A program made the position numbers and the translations under genes. Of a stretch of DNA of 64,000 nt, positions 23,675 to 33,086 are shown piece after piece; position 1 is the stretch's first letter, and each line of letters opens with the position of its first letter. The notes under the pieces were generated by a model, which was given only the letters and a program-made list of their open reading frames with translations, made no database searches and was not told the DNA's origin. The DNA is from UBA583 sp964429995. Lineage in GTDB: Archaea > Nanobdellota > Nanobdellia > Woesearchaeales > UBA583. The stretch covers positions 1-64,000 of the forward strand of contig CAYSDY010000002.1 in NCBI GenBank assembly GCA_964429995.1, in the 5' to 3' direction.

Positions 23675-25647
23675 AAATGGATATAAAGAAAATAAGTAAA
23701 CTTATACAGAATGCAAAGAAAAATTATGTAGAGAAAAGTGATGATTTTAATATGTATCTTTCTGGAAGAAAACAGTTTAGTTTTCCTCTCATGCAGAATA
23801 GACCTTCTAATTCTTTGCCTAAGTTAGAACAGAATGATGTTAGTTCTGATGGGTCTGTTTCACAACAGGTTAATGCACTGCAGGATGATAATGTTTATCA
23901 GGATTTTAATCAGGCAAGTTCGCCTAACAATGCATTCCAAAATCAGCCAATGTATCCGCCTTCATATTATCCACAGGTTAATGTTATAGGAGGACCTACA
24001 AATGGTGCACCAATAAATATTATTGCTAAAAATTATATAGATCCTTTTAGCCTTGAAGATGAGGAAGAGGCTGTTAATGTTAAGAAAAAAAAGAAACATG
24101 AGCTTGCAGATGTACCAATAAATCTTATTAAAGAATCTTCAACTGATTGGGAGCCTATAAATTATAGAGGAGTAAATGATAGTTATGCACTGTATAAAAT
24201 GTCAAATGTATTCATAAAGTTTGATGAGGAACATCAGAAACTTCTTTATAAGATAGTTGAGCCTGAATTATCAGCAGAAGATCAAAAAGTTCTTTTGGAA
24301 CTTAAAAAAGGTTTCATGTATGTTTTTGAAAAAATCTCAACAAAAGATTTGGAAAATTCTTCAACTGATTTAATAAACAGAGGTATTAAGGAACTTTCAA
24401 AAAAATATGGTATAAAAATAAGTGATGAGTCTTTTACAAAGATTGCTTATTATCTTGAAAGGGATTTTTTAGGTCTTGAACAGTTAGAACCTATAATGCA
24501 TGATAAGTACATAGAGGATATTTCATGTGATGGATTAGGAGTTCCTGTTTTTGTTAACCACTTAAAGTATGGACCTATTGAAGTTAACAGGAAATTTGAT
24601 GATGCAAATAAATTAAATTCTTTTATTGTAAAGCTTGCACAAAAATCTAATCAAGAAGTTTCATTATCAAGACCTATATTACAGGGAGCTTTGCCTGATG
24701 GTTCAAGAATTGAGGCTATTTATGGTAAGGAGGTTTCCGAAAAAGGTTCTTCTTTTACAATAAGAAAGTTTAGAGCTGAACCGTTCACCCCTATACATCT
24801 TATAGAATTTGGAACGATGCCTCCACTTTTACTTGCTTATTTATGGCTTGCAGTAGAAAATAAAAAATCCATACTTGTGTCTGGTGGTACTGCAACAGGA
24901 AAGACAACAATACTTAATGCTTTATCATTATTTGTGCCGCCTGCTGCAAAGATAGTTTCTATTGAAGATACTCCAGAAATAAACTTACCACACGAACATT
25001 GGCTTCCATTAATATCAAGAGAATCGCAGACACGTTCTGAGGTTTCAATGTTTGACCTACTTAAAGCTTCGTTAAGAGAGAGACCAGATTACATAATAGT
25101 TGGTGAGATAAGAGGTGCTGAGGCTGCAATTTTATTTCAAGGTATGGCAACAGGACATGCAGGGCTTGGTACAGTTCATGCAGAAAAGTTTACAGATCTT
25201 GTTAATCGTATGACAATAAAACCTATTGAATTACCAAAACAACTGATTACAGAACTTAACATATGTATATTTATGAATAGGGTTAAAGTTAAAGATAACA
25301 TGGTAAGAAGAGCTGCTAGTGTTGTTGAGGTTGTTGATTATGATTCAAGAAAAGATACTTTTGAAACAAATGATTTTATGACATTTTTACCAGTTGAAGA
25401 CTCTTTTGATTTTAGTGAAAAATCGTTTGTGATAAAACATCTTCTTGAATTAAGAGGTGGTAAGGAAGAGGCCTTATGGAATGAAATAGAAAAAAGAAGA
25501 AGAATATTAGATATGATGTCAAAAAACTTTATAACTGAATTTGAAGATGTAAATGATATCATACAGTCGTATTACAAGGCTCCTTCCGAAATATTTGATT
25601 ATCTTGAAAATTTTATAAGTTTGAAAAAAAATAAAAGTGAAGAATGA
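23668..25647 (+). CDS. Type IV pilus / type II secretion ATPase (GspE/FlaI/TadA family)
   Basis: Hexameric motor for filament assembly at the cytoplasmic face. 659 residues: a variable Pro/Gln-rich N-terminus (~30-120), an N2-like domain with LEQLEPIMHDKYIEDISCDG and the PDGSRIEAI loop, then the ATPase core. Walker A GGTATGKT lies at 406-413, the Asp/Glu box near PEINLPHEHW, Walker B around IIVGEIRG (Glu480), and the His box GTVHAEKFTDLVNRM. All catalytic elements are present. A second ATG at 23677 is also possible. Overlaps the next gene by 4 nt. Confidence 0.93.
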   Translation: MLKMDIKKISKLIQNAKKNYVEKSDDFNMYLSGRKQFSFPLMQNRPSNSLPKLEQNDVSSDGSVSQQVNALQDDNVYQDFNQASSPNNAFQNQPMYPPSYYPQVNVIGGPTNGAPINIIAKNYIDPFSLEDEEEAVNVKKKKKHELADVPINLIKESSTDWEPINYRGVNDSYALYKMSNVFIKFDEEHQKLLYKIVEPELSAEDQKVLLELKKGFMYVFEKISTKDLENSSTDLINRGIKELSKKYGIKISDESFTKIAYYLERDFLGLEQLEPIMHDKYIEDISCDGLGVPVFVNHLKYGPIEVNRKFDDANKLNSFIVKLAQKSNQEVSLSRPILQGALPDGSRIEAIYGKEVSEKGSSFTIRKFRAEPFTPIHLIEFGTMPPLLLAYLWLAVENKKSILVSGGTATGKTTILNALSLFVPPAAKIVSIEDTPEINLPHEHWLPLISRESQTRSEVSMFDLLKASLRERPDYIIVGEIRGAEAAILFQGMATGHAGLGTVHAEKFTDLVNRMTIKPIELPKQLITELNICIFMNRVKVKDNMVRRAASVVEVVDYDSRKDTFETNDFMTFLPVEDSFDFSEKSFVIKHLLELRGGKEEALWNEIEKRRRILDMMSKNFITEFEDVNDIIQSYYKAPSEIFDYLENFISLKKNKSEE

Positions 25648-26645
25648 TAAAGGATCTCAAAAAGCAGGATACTAATAGTAAAAAGATTTTAACAAATGAA
25701 AGTCTTATTGAGAAATATTGTCATTTTATGTATAGGATATATGGTCGTAAGCTTCTTTTAAATGAAAAATTTAGTAAGATTTTTTATAGAAATTTTTATA
25801 ACAAAAAATATGAGAAAATATTAAGTCAGGCAAATTTAAGATTGATTCCAGAAGAATATTTCATATCCATATTTATGAGTCTTTCTTTTTTTTTATTAGC
25901 TTCTATAGTCTTTTCTGTATTATTATCTTTTACGCATCCAATATGGGCCATGTTATTGTTTTATATAGGTGTTTTTGGGGTTGCAGTTATTGGGATTTTT
26001 ATGTATAATTATCCTGTTGTTACAGCAAAATCAAGGGGTAGTGAGGTTGATGCATCAATTCCTTATGTGCTACCATACATGAAAATATTGTCAAAAGAAT
26101 TAAGTCTTGCAAAAATAATAGATATAATTGATGATTTTCTTATATATAAGCAGATTAAGATAGAATTTCAAAGAATAAAGTATTACTATTCTGTTATGGG
26201 ATACGATTTAAACAGTTCAATTAGGTCTGCTATGGAGAGTTGTCCTTCTAAAAATCTTTCTGATATGATGAACGATCTTGTAACAATTTCAAATTCAGGA
26301 GGAAACATATATACTTATCTTGAAAGAAAACTTGAAAATCTTAATAAGGAAATAAACGCAATAGAAAGTAAAAGTATAGATACATTGCTTATATATTCTC
26401 AGATTTATGTAGTTATTCTACTTATTTCACCACTGTTTTATACCATAATGAGCTCTATACTTAACATGATAGATATAAGTGCTGCTGCAGGAGATTCTAT
26501 TGCTGGTTCAGGTAGTGGAACAGGGGTTGTATCATCAATAGTTATGCTTTTGTTTTTTTTACCAATTGCTTATATAGCTTTTATGACACTTATATATTAT
26601 TCAAAGCCACTTTATTCAAGGCTTGAGCCAATCAATGAAAAATGA
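25644..26645 (+). CDS. Pilus assembly platform protein, TadC/GspF-like 1
   Basis: 333 residues. Two N-terminal membrane helices (~72-115), a cytoplasmic T2SSF-like helical domain (VDASIPYVLPYMKILSKELS ... SNSGGNIYTYLERKLENLNKEINAIESK), then two C-terminal helices. This is the FlaJ/TadC arrangement: the inner-membrane platform coupled to the ATPase. Begins 4 nt inside the ATPase gene and overlaps the next platform gene by 4 nt. The Gly/Ser-rich GDSIAGSGSGTG loop between the last helices is notable. Confidence 0.85.
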   Translation: MIKDLKKQDTNSKKILTNESLIEKYCHFMYRIYGRKLLLNEKFSKIFYRNFYNKKYEKILSQANLRLIPEEYFISIFMSLSFFLLASIVFSVLLSFTHPIWAMLLFYIGVFGVAVIGIFMYNYPVVTAKSRGSEVDASIPYVLPYMKILSKELSLAKIIDIIDDFLIYKQIKIEFQRIKYYYSVMGYDLNSSIRSAMESCPSKNLSDMMNDLVTISNSGGNIYTYLERKLENLNKEINAIESKSIDTLLIYSQIYVVILLISPLFYTIMSSILNMIDISAAAGDSIAGSGSGTGVVSSIVMLLFFLPIAYIAFMTLIYYSKPLYSRLEPINEK

Positions 26646-27490
26646 ACAGTAATCTTAGTAATATTGAGGAAAAAGTAAGACTGGTTTTGCTTATTTTGGC
26701 ATTTATATCTTTTATTTTAGGAATATTTTATACTATAAGTCATATAAACTATCCTAAAAACATAAATGTTGTTTTGATAATGCCTTTTATATTTTTTCTT
26801 GTGCCATATCTTTTTTTAGGATTGTTTAAGGTAAAAAGAATAGAAGCAAAAATGCATATAATACCTAGGTTTTTAAGAGATATTGTTGATAATGTTGATA
26901 GTGGAATGGATCTTATATCATCTATTAAAAGTACAAGTGAAAATGAATATTCAATATTAAATGAAGATATTGAAAAATTGGTTAATCAATTATCATGGGG
27001 TGTTGATTTTAATGAGGCATTGTCAAAGTTTGCTGATAATGTTGGAGATTACAATTTAAAGAGAGATTTTAGACTTGTAATTGAGGCAAGGGCTGTAGGT
27101 GGGCATGTTGATCAGATATTAAGAGAGTTGTCATCAAAAATAGAAATAGACAATTTAAGAGGTAAGGAACGTAAGAGCAATCTTGCATCAAATACATTTA
27201 CTGGTTATATTTCATTTGTAATATTTCTTTTCATAATAATACTTGTTTATAACAACTTGTTTTTGGGTATTGCAAGTAGTTTTTCTGCAACACAAACATT
27301 TGCACAAATTCAAGATACAAATAATATGATGAATATTAATCTTACTTTTCTTATACTGCTTGCTTATGAACTTGCAATACTTTCAGGGTTTTTGTTTGGA
27401 CTTATGCAGGATAATAACATAATAAGTGGGGCTCCGCATGTTGTTATACTTGTTGTTATAGTTTTTGTAGGTTTTTTCTTTTTTATTTAA
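26642..27490 (+). CDS. Pilus assembly platform protein, TadC/GspF-like 2
   Basis: 282 residues with two N-terminal helices, a central cytoplasmic domain containing IIPRFLRDIVDNVDSGMDLISSIKS and IEARAVGGHVDQILRELSSKIE (the T2SSF core pattern, with the Gly/His turn), and three C-terminal helices. Together with the preceding gene it forms a two-subunit platform as in Tad systems (TadB/TadC). Last gene of the tight cluster before tRNA-Arg. Confidence 0.85.
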   Translation: MNSNLSNIEEKVRLVLLILAFISFILGIFYTISHINYPKNINVVLIMPFIFFLVPYLFLGLFKVKRIEAKMHIIPRFLRDIVDNVDSGMDLISSIKSTSENEYSILNEDIEKLVNQLSWGVDFNEALSKFADNVGDYNLKRDFRLVIEARAVGGHVDQILRELSSKIEIDNLRGKERKSNLASNTFTGYISFVIFLFIIILVYNNLFLGIASSFSATQTFAQIQDTNNMMNINLTFLILLAYELAILSGFLFGLMQDNNIISGAPHVVILVVIVFVGFFFFI

Positions 27491-27556
27491 ACGCTTTATT
27501 TGGCGAAATAATATGTCAAAATTTTTATAAAGGATATTTAATTTGTTAATAATAGT

Positions 27557-27631
27557 GGCATTGTGGTCTAATCTGGATATGACAATAGCCTCCTAAGCTA
27601 TAGGTTGAGGGTTCGAATCCCTCCGATGTCG
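27557..27631 (+). tRNA. tRNA-Arg (CCT)
   Basis: 75 nt folding into a cloverleaf: acceptor GGCATTG (27557-27563) with CGATGTC (27624-27630), D stem GTC/GAC, anticodon stem ATAGC/GCTAT with loop CTCCTAA (anticodon CCT at 27592-27594), five-base variable loop, T stem GAGGG/CCCTC with TTCGAAT loop, discriminator G at 27631. No intron; CCA not encoded. Reads AGG. Confidence 0.93.
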
Positions 27632-27639
27632 TTTTTTTT
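27632..27639 (+). terminator. Oligo-T terminator of tRNA-Arg
   Basis: Eight T residues immediately after the discriminator base; a normal archaeal tRNA terminator. Confidence 0.5.
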
Positions 27640-27695
27640 ACTATTTTAAAGTTGTCAAAAATCAATATATTATAATTTAAGCATGAATTATCATT

Positions 27696-27935
27696 ATGGT
27701 TGCAGTTGAAACAAATTTTCTGTTTTATGTTATGTTCTGGACCATATTGGCTATGATGCTTGTACTTATATATGCATTAAAACAAGTTATAAGTACTCAA
27801 AGATATATAGAAAATATAGATAAGAACATAGAAAAGCTTGTGTTAAGGATTTCTAAAAAGGAATCTATGATATTAGATGAAGAGAAAGAAATATTACGCG
27901 ATATTGATTCTCTTGCTTCAAGAAATAAAAAATAA
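27696..27935 (+). CDS. Small one-helix membrane protein
   Basis: 79 residues: N-terminal transmembrane helix (~6-29, NFLFYVMFWTILAMMLVLIYALK) and a helical charged tail (ENIDKNIEKLVLRISKKESMILDEEKEILRDID) likely forming a coiled coil in the cytoplasm. 21 nt before the next membrane-protein gene, so probably co-transcribed with it. Pilus accessory role is possible from location only. Confidence 0.5.
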   Translation: MVAVETNFLFYVMFWTILAMMLVLIYALKQVISTQRYIENIDKNIEKLVLRISKKESMILDEEKEILRDIDSLASRNKK

Positions 27936-27955
27936 AAAAATATACTTTTTAAAAG

Positions 27956-28840
27956 ATGTCTAAAATTTTGGATTTTATATCCGAGCTTGATGCTAAGAGT
28001 TTTCTTTCTGCTCTTATTGATTCATCATTTTATAGATATCTGTTTCCGTTTTTGCTTGTTTTTACAGTTCTTAATGCAATCTTACCGAATGCTTTAATTT
28101 TTAAGAATAAAAAAACAGGTAAGCCATATAAGGCAGTCGTATTTACAATTTCATTAATAGTTGCACTTTTTAGTGTGAGTTTTGAAATTTCTGATGCTGG
28201 ATATGTTCTTGGTGATTTTATATGCATGATGTTTCCTAACATTTCAGCATTAACGATTGCAATACTTTGTTTGTATTTTGTTGGTGCAATAATTGGGGAA
28301 AATTTTTTTAAGGGAGCTTTAAGTCCAAGATACACATCTTTTTTAACAATATTTATACTTTTTATAGGTTTTGGAAGTTTTATTTATTATATGGGAATTG
28401 TAATGGGATTTTGGGATGATTATGTTATCTCAAATTTATTTTTCTGGAACATTACAATTGCAATAATATTTACTGTACTTGGACTCTTATTTTTATTTAT
28501 AGATATGGCCCTTTATGGGCTTTTGTTGTTGGTGATTGTTGGTGGATTTATTGCAAATTATGGAGATAATGTGTCAATACTTAGCTATTTTGTTGATCCA
28601 ATAATATTTATAGCATTTTTATTCGTTGCATTTTTTACATATCTTACACAAAACGATGATGATCTTGAAACCCAAAAAGATAGAATTAGAAAGAAGATGG
28701 ATGATATTTCAAAAGAGATGGAATCCATTAAGAAATCAAATTCTGGAAAAGAACCTAAAGATTATGAACATAAGATATATGATATTTTAAAGGCATCTTA
28801 TTATGATTATGAAAAAAAGCTAAAGAAACTTGAAAAATAA
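27956..28840 (+). CDS. Polytopic membrane protein, paralogue 1
   Basis: 294 residues, about six to seven transmembrane helices in the first 225, then a charged coiled-coil tail (KDRIRKKMDDISKEMESIKKS...). The N-terminal LDAKSFLSALIDSSFYRYLFPFLLVF matches the next gene's LDVTSFIEALIDGGWYEFVFPFFLVF, as do later FP(N/G)(I/V)SA segments, so the two are paralogues. No known family recognised. Association with the pilus genes is positional. Confidence 0.6.
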   Translation: MSKILDFISELDAKSFLSALIDSSFYRYLFPFLLVFTVLNAILPNALIFKNKKTGKPYKAVVFTISLIVALFSVSFEISDAGYVLGDFICMMFPNISALTIAILCLYFVGAIIGENFFKGALSPRYTSFLTIFILFIGFGSFIYYMGIVMGFWDDYVISNLFFWNITIAIIFTVLGLLFLFIDMALYGLLLLVIVGGFIANYGDNVSILSYFVDPIIFIAFLFVAFFTYLTQNDDDLETQKDRIRKKMDDISKEMESIKKSNSGKEPKDYEHKIYDILKASYYDYEKKLKKLEK

Positions 28841-28968
28841 TTAAAAATATTTTCTAATGATTAAGGTTATTTATAGCATTAATTTTTTGATCAATTGTTA
28901 TGACACTTTATGTTTTAACCAATTAGTAATAAGCAAAGTTATTAATAAGTGTTTGTCGCATATTCTTT

Positions 28969-29625
28969 ATGGGTTGGATTACTGATTCCTTAGGAGATTT
29001 AGATGTCACCTCTTTTATAGAGGCTTTGATTGATGGCGGATGGTATGAATTTGTTTTCCCCTTCTTTCTTGTTTTTGCAGTGGTCTTTACAATAATGAAG
29101 AAAGTAACTATCTTTCAAGATAAAAAATCTGTTCATTTTATAGTTGCGTTTGTTTTTTCTTTATTTGCAATAGCATTTCCAATAACAGGTGATTTTGATA
29201 ACTGTGGGGTAGGATATGGAGGGTATGGTTGTGAGACTCTTGGAAGCCTTCTTATGACAATGTTTCCAGGGGTTTCTGCATTTACAATGGGTGTTCTTGC
29301 TTTGTATATTGTGTGTGCTATGCTTGGTGTTGATCTTATGGACTTTTTTAATCCAGAGAATAAGACATACAATAAATACATAAAATATGTTTTAGCAGTG
29401 ATAGGAACATTGGTTGTGGTTTATTATTATGCAAGAGGTTTTGGATGGGAAGGATTTGAATCTGATTCTCTTAGCTGGTTATTTGGAGATGATGGTTTAC
29501 TTGCAGATCCTATGTTGTATATTATCATTGTATTTGGAGGTTTGTTCTACTGGATTACAACTGATGACAATAAAGTTGGTGGTAAACCAGCACCACCAGC
29601 ACCACCAGCACCACCAGCACCTTAA
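28969..29625 (+). CDS. Polytopic membrane protein, paralogue 2, with Pro-Ala repeat tail
   Basis: 218 residues, five or six transmembrane helices, an internal Gly/Tyr/Cys-rich loop (CGVGYGGYGCE) and a C-terminal tail GKPAPPAPPAPPAP encoded by 9-nt repeats. Paralogue of the preceding gene but without its coiled-coil tail. The repeat tract could vary in length between strains. 11 nt before a lipoprotein gene, so probably one unit. Confidence 0.6.
   Translation: MGWITDSLGDLDVTSFIEALIDGGWYEFVFPFFLVFAVVFTIMKKVTIFQDKKSVHFIVAFVFSLFAIAFPITGDFDNCGVGYGGYGCETLGSLLMTMFPGVSAFTMGVLALYIVCAMLGVDLMDFFNPENKTYNKYIKYVLAVIGTLVVVYYYARGFGWEGFESDSLSWLFGDDGLLADPMLYIIIVFGGLFYWITTDDNKVGGKPAPPAPPAPPAP
29590..29623 (+). 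repeat. Nine-nt tandem repeat encoding Pro-Pro-Ala
   Basis: GCACCACCA-type units repeated about three and a half times at the 3' end of the 28969 gene. In-frame length change would only lengthen or shorten the tail. Confidence 0.6.
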
Positions 29626-29636
29626 GCTAAATTAAA

Positions 29637-30623
29637 ATGGGAAAAAAAAATATATTTTTGATGACAATTATGCTTGCATTCATGTTCATGTTTGCAGGTT
29701 GTGATGCTAATACTGATGATACTAAGCAAAATGCACTTGTTTTAACAGGTGCTTATAATGGGGGAGATAATGCTCTAAGTTTAAAATTTGTTGATGGACA
29801 ACCACCTTCAAAGATAAGAGATGGGGGTCTTCAACCATTTAATATAAGAATGCTTATCGAAAATCTTGGAGAATATACCATACCTGAGAACAAGACACAT
29901 GTATGTCTTTCTGGAATAAATCATAAAGAGTTTGGTATTGAGGATAGTTCTTTAGATATTCCTGAACTAAGAGGAGTTAAAAAACAGGGTACTAATACAA
30001 TAAATGGTGCTATATTACCTGTTTTGTTTTCAAATCTTAAATATTATCCAGAACTTCCTGCAGGAACAAACAAACAGAAGATTTTAGTTGATTTGTCATA
30101 TCCTTACAAGACAAAGGCATTGATTAGCTTATGTGTTAGTGGAAATACTTTACAGACACAGGATAAAACATTAAAGGTCTGTGAAATAGAAGGAAAAAGA
30201 ACATTTGCAAATTCAGGTTCACCTGTTCAGATTAACAATGTTATTCAGACACCAGCAGGACCTAATTCATTGATGTTACAGTTTGACATAATCAAGAAAA
30301 GCAAAAGTGGAAGAATTTATAGACCTTCTACATTGGATGAAGAATGTAGAGTTCTTGGAAATTCTGTTGCATCATCAGAAGCTTCAATGTCTGAAAATTA
30401 TGTTGAATATATAGTTGATACAAATGGTGTTGGTAGTATTTCTTGTGGTGGTTCTAATCAGAATAGTGAAGTTGTCTTATTGACAAATTCTAAAACTACT
30501 GTTTATTGTACAATTGATACAAAAGGAGAACAGGATTATGAAAAGCCAATTAGTGTTGAATTAAATTATGATTATTTTGAAAGATTTGAATTATCTGTTG
30601 ATATAGAGCATGTTGCTAGATAA
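29637..30623 (+). CDS. Predicted secreted lipoprotein of the pilus locus
   Basis: 328 residues. The signal KKNIFLMTIMLAFMFMF ends in a lipobox-like AGC (Cys22), so lipid anchoring at the outer face of the membrane is likely. The rest is beta-rich with several cysteines and conserved-looking CLSGINHKEFGIED and NNVIQTPAGPNSLML segments. No family recognised. Follows the Pro-Ala protein after 11 nt. May be an envelope part of the pilus machine (inferred). Confidence 0.55.
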   Translation: MGKKNIFLMTIMLAFMFMFAGCDANTDDTKQNALVLTGAYNGGDNALSLKFVDGQPPSKIRDGGLQPFNIRMLIENLGEYTIPENKTHVCLSGINHKEFGIEDSSLDIPELRGVKKQGTNTINGAILPVLFSNLKYYPELPAGTNKQKILVDLSYPYKTKALISLCVSGNTLQTQDKTLKVCEIEGKRTFANSGSPVQINNVIQTPAGPNSLMLQFDIIKKSKSGRIYRPSTLDEECRVLGNSVASSEASMSENYVEYIVDTNGVGSISCGGSNQNSEVVLLTNSKTTVYCTIDTKGEQDYEKPISVELNYDYFERFELSVDIEHVAR

Positions 30624-30659
30624 TTTTTTAAATATTCTAGTTTTTTAAATATTGTTAAA

Positions 30660-31148
30660 ATGAAAAAAGATGTTTATGATGATGAAAAAGTTTCTTATGT
30701 AGACAAAAAAGATCTTAAGAAGAAAAGACCATTAGGTGTTACAATTCTTGCAATTATTATGATATTTGGAATAATTGGACAAATTTTTGGGTTATTTGGC
30801 ATGTATTTTATAATGAATATGCAAACTGGCGATGATGCTTTGAACAAAGAAGTTATGTCTGCTTTTACTGATAATTTTTTTAATCTTGATACACAGACCT
30901 ATATCATGCTTTTAATGGCATATTCAGTTGTTATGATATGTGCTTATGTCTTTTGTGCTTATGGATTTTTTAAAGCTGATAAAAACAGTAGGTATTTGTA
31001 TATAGTACTTATTATTATAAGTTTGGTTATACTTATATTTTCACTAAAAAATTTTTCTGTAATATTTTTTGTAAGCTTTTTATGGTATGGTTTTCTGCTT
31101 TGGTATATTGGACTTAAGCCAAATGTTGTTGAATATTTTAATAAATAA
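30660..31148 (+). CDS. Small four-helix membrane protein
   Basis: 162 residues: charged N-terminus (YDDEKVSYVDKKDLKKKRPLG), then four predicted transmembrane helices at about 24-48, 76-100, 108-128 and 132-152. A PLGVTILAIIMIFGIIGQIFGLFGM start to helix 1 is common among small archaeal membrane proteins of unknown function. 36 nt after the lipoprotein gene. Confidence 0.5.
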   Translation: MKKDVYDDEKVSYVDKKDLKKKRPLGVTILAIIMIFGIIGQIFGLFGMYFIMNMQTGDDALNKEVMSAFTDNFFNLDTQTYIMLLMAYSVVMICAYVFCAYGFFKADKNSRYLYIVLIIISLVILIFSLKNFSVIFFVSFLWYGFLLWYIGLKPNVVEYFNK

Positions 31149-31199
31149 TTTTCTATTAAAATATAAAAGTTTTTTAAATGACTAATCTTTTCTTTTATT

Positions 31200-31730
31200 A
31201 TGACTGATGTTGAAACATATTATTTGAACCCTGAAAGAATCAATGTATTTATTGGTAAAAGTGGTTCTATGAAAAGAATATTTGAAAAAAGACTTGAATG
31301 TGATATAGAAGTAGATTCAAGTACAGGAAAGGTTAATGCTAAGAGTGATAATTCAGTTAATCTTTTTGTTTTAGGAAACATGATTGGTGCAATAAATATG
31401 GGACATAATCCAGAAAATGCACTTATGCTTATGGATGAGACCTTTGTTGTTGATAATATTGATGTTAAAAATTATGAAAAGAACATTGATAGACTTAAGA
31501 TAATTATGGGCAGGATAATAGGTAAGGAGGGAATTACCAGAAAAACTATTGAAGATATTACAAAATGTAAGGTTAGTGTACATGACCATATAGTATCTGT
31601 TATAGGTCCTTATGAGAATACTATGCTTGTTCATGAAGCCTTAGATATGTTGATAAAAGGAGCTGCGCATAAATCTCTTTACTCGTTTCTTGAAAGAAAT
31701 AAGGAAAATATAAATAAAGGTTTATTATAA
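31200..31730 (+). CDS. KH-domain RNA-binding protein, Pno1/Krr1-like
   Basis: 176 residues with two KH-like modules. The first has VFIGKSGSMKRIFEKRLEC; the second has GRIIGKEGITRKTIEDITKC with the GxxG loop GKEG, then an archaeal Pno1-type C-terminal helix (ALDMLIKGAAHKSLYSFLERNK). Archaeal relatives act with the Rio kinase/IF2 genes in late 16S rRNA maturation. Precedes SufB by 9 nt, which is not a usual pairing. The ATG at 31200 has an AT-rich leaderless-type promoter. Confidence 0.85.
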   Translation: MTDVETYYLNPERINVFIGKSGSMKRIFEKRLECDIEVDSSTGKVNAKSDNSVNLFVLGNMIGAINMGHNPENALMLMDETFVVDNIDVKNYEKNIDRLKIIMGRIIGKEGITRKTIEDITKCKVSVHDHIVSVIGPYENTMLVHEALDMLIKGAAHKSLYSFLERNKENINKGLL

Positions 31731-31739
31731 TTTATAAAG

Positions 31740-33083
31740 ATGAATCCTGAAAAGATTGCAAATGATGTACTAAATGAGGATCTTGTTAAAAAAATTTCTG
31801 CTTTAAAATCTGAACCACAGTGGATGCTTGATAAAAGGCTTGAAGCATTAAGATTGTATAAAGAAACTCCTATGCCTGATTTTGCAATGGATCTTTCTGA
31901 TATTGATAAACAGGTTATAAATTATTATGTTGATTCTAAATTTTTAATGACTGATGATTGGAATTCTTTGGATTTTTCAGTAAAAAATATTGCAAGTTCA
32001 ATTGGGATAAAAGATGACATGAAAAATGAACTTTCAGGTTTTGGTTTTCAGTATGATTCTAATGTTGTGTTTGGTAATCTTAAGAAAGAGTTGGAATTAA
32101 AAGGCGTTATTTTTGAAAGCTTGGATACTGCTCTTAAAAAATATCCTGAACTTGTAAAAAAATATTTTATGAATGAGTGTGTAAGTATCAATCTTCACAA
32201 GTTTTCAATGCTTCATGCAGCTTTGTGGAGCGGAGGTACATTTATATATGTTCCATCTGGCGTAGTTGTTGATAAACCATTACATTCTTATTTTAGAATG
32301 CAACAGAAAAATTCTGGACAATTTGAACATACATTGATAATTGCAGAAGAAGGATCTAAGATTTCTTACATAGAAGGATGTTCAAATCCGATGGATAGTT
32401 CATTATCACTTCATTGTGGGTGTGTTGAAATATTTGTTGAAAAATCAGCAGTTGTTAAATATTCAAGTATTGAAAACTGGAGCAGAAATGTTTATAATCT
32501 TAATACTAAAAGAGCAATAGTTTATGATAATGCAAGTATAGAGTGGTTGAATGGGAATATGGGGTCGTGTGCTACAATGCTTTATCCTACATCTGTGCTT
32601 TTGGGTAATAATTCTAAGAGTGAGAGTCTTGGAATTGCATTTGCTGAATATGGACAATATCATGATATAGGAAGTAATGTTATACATATTGGTAAAAACA
32701 CATCATCAATCATAAGAAGTAAATCCATATCTTTAAAAGGTGGTAAGAATGTTTATAGAGGCTTGATAAAGATATGTAAAAATGCGGTTAATGCTAAATC
32801 ATATGTTGAGTGTGATTCATTATTGCTTGATTGTGAATCTGTTTCTTTTGCATATCCAAAAGTTGATGTAAGAGAGAAGAAATCATTATTATCACATGAG
32901 GCAAAAATTGGTAAAATATCATCAGAAATGATATACTACCTTATGAGTAGGGGTTTTAATGAGGATAGGGCAAAAGAGATGATTATAGGTGGATTTGTCA
33001 ACCCTCTCTTAAAAAAGCTACCATTAGAGTATGCAGCAGAACTTAATAGACTTATTGATCTTAGAATGGATGGACATATGTAA
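31740..33083 (+). CDS. sufB: SufB, Fe-S cluster scaffold
   Basis: Scaffold subunit of the SUF iron-sulfur assembly system. 447 residues: helical N-terminus with PQWMLDKRLEAL, a beta-helix core with GGTFIYVPSGVVVDKPLH, HTLIIAEEGSKISYIEGCS, RGLIKICKNAVNAKSYVECDSLLL, and a C-terminal RGFNEDRAKEMIIGGFVNPLL. Cys358 in VECDSLLL is the position of the cluster-building cysteine of bacterial SufB. Followed after 3 nt by a SufD-like gene. No SufC ATPase lies in the window. Confidence 0.95.
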   Translation: MNPEKIANDVLNEDLVKKISALKSEPQWMLDKRLEALRLYKETPMPDFAMDLSDIDKQVINYYVDSKFLMTDDWNSLDFSVKNIASSIGIKDDMKNELSGFGFQYDSNVVFGNLKKELELKGVIFESLDTALKKYPELVKKYFMNECVSINLHKFSMLHAALWSGGTFIYVPSGVVVDKPLHSYFRMQQKNSGQFEHTLIIAEEGSKISYIEGCSNPMDSSLSLHCGCVEIFVEKSAVVKYSSIENWSRNVYNLNTKRAIVYDNASIEWLNGNMGSCATMLYPTSVLLGNNSKSESLGIAFAEYGQYHDIGSNVIHIGKNTSSIIRSKSISLKGGKNVYRGLIKICKNAVNAKSYVECDSLLLDCESVSFAYPKVDVREKKSLLSHEAKIGKISSEMIYYLMSRGFNEDRAKEMIIGGFVNPLLKKLPLEYAAELNRLIDLRMDGHM

Positions 33084-33086
33084 AAA

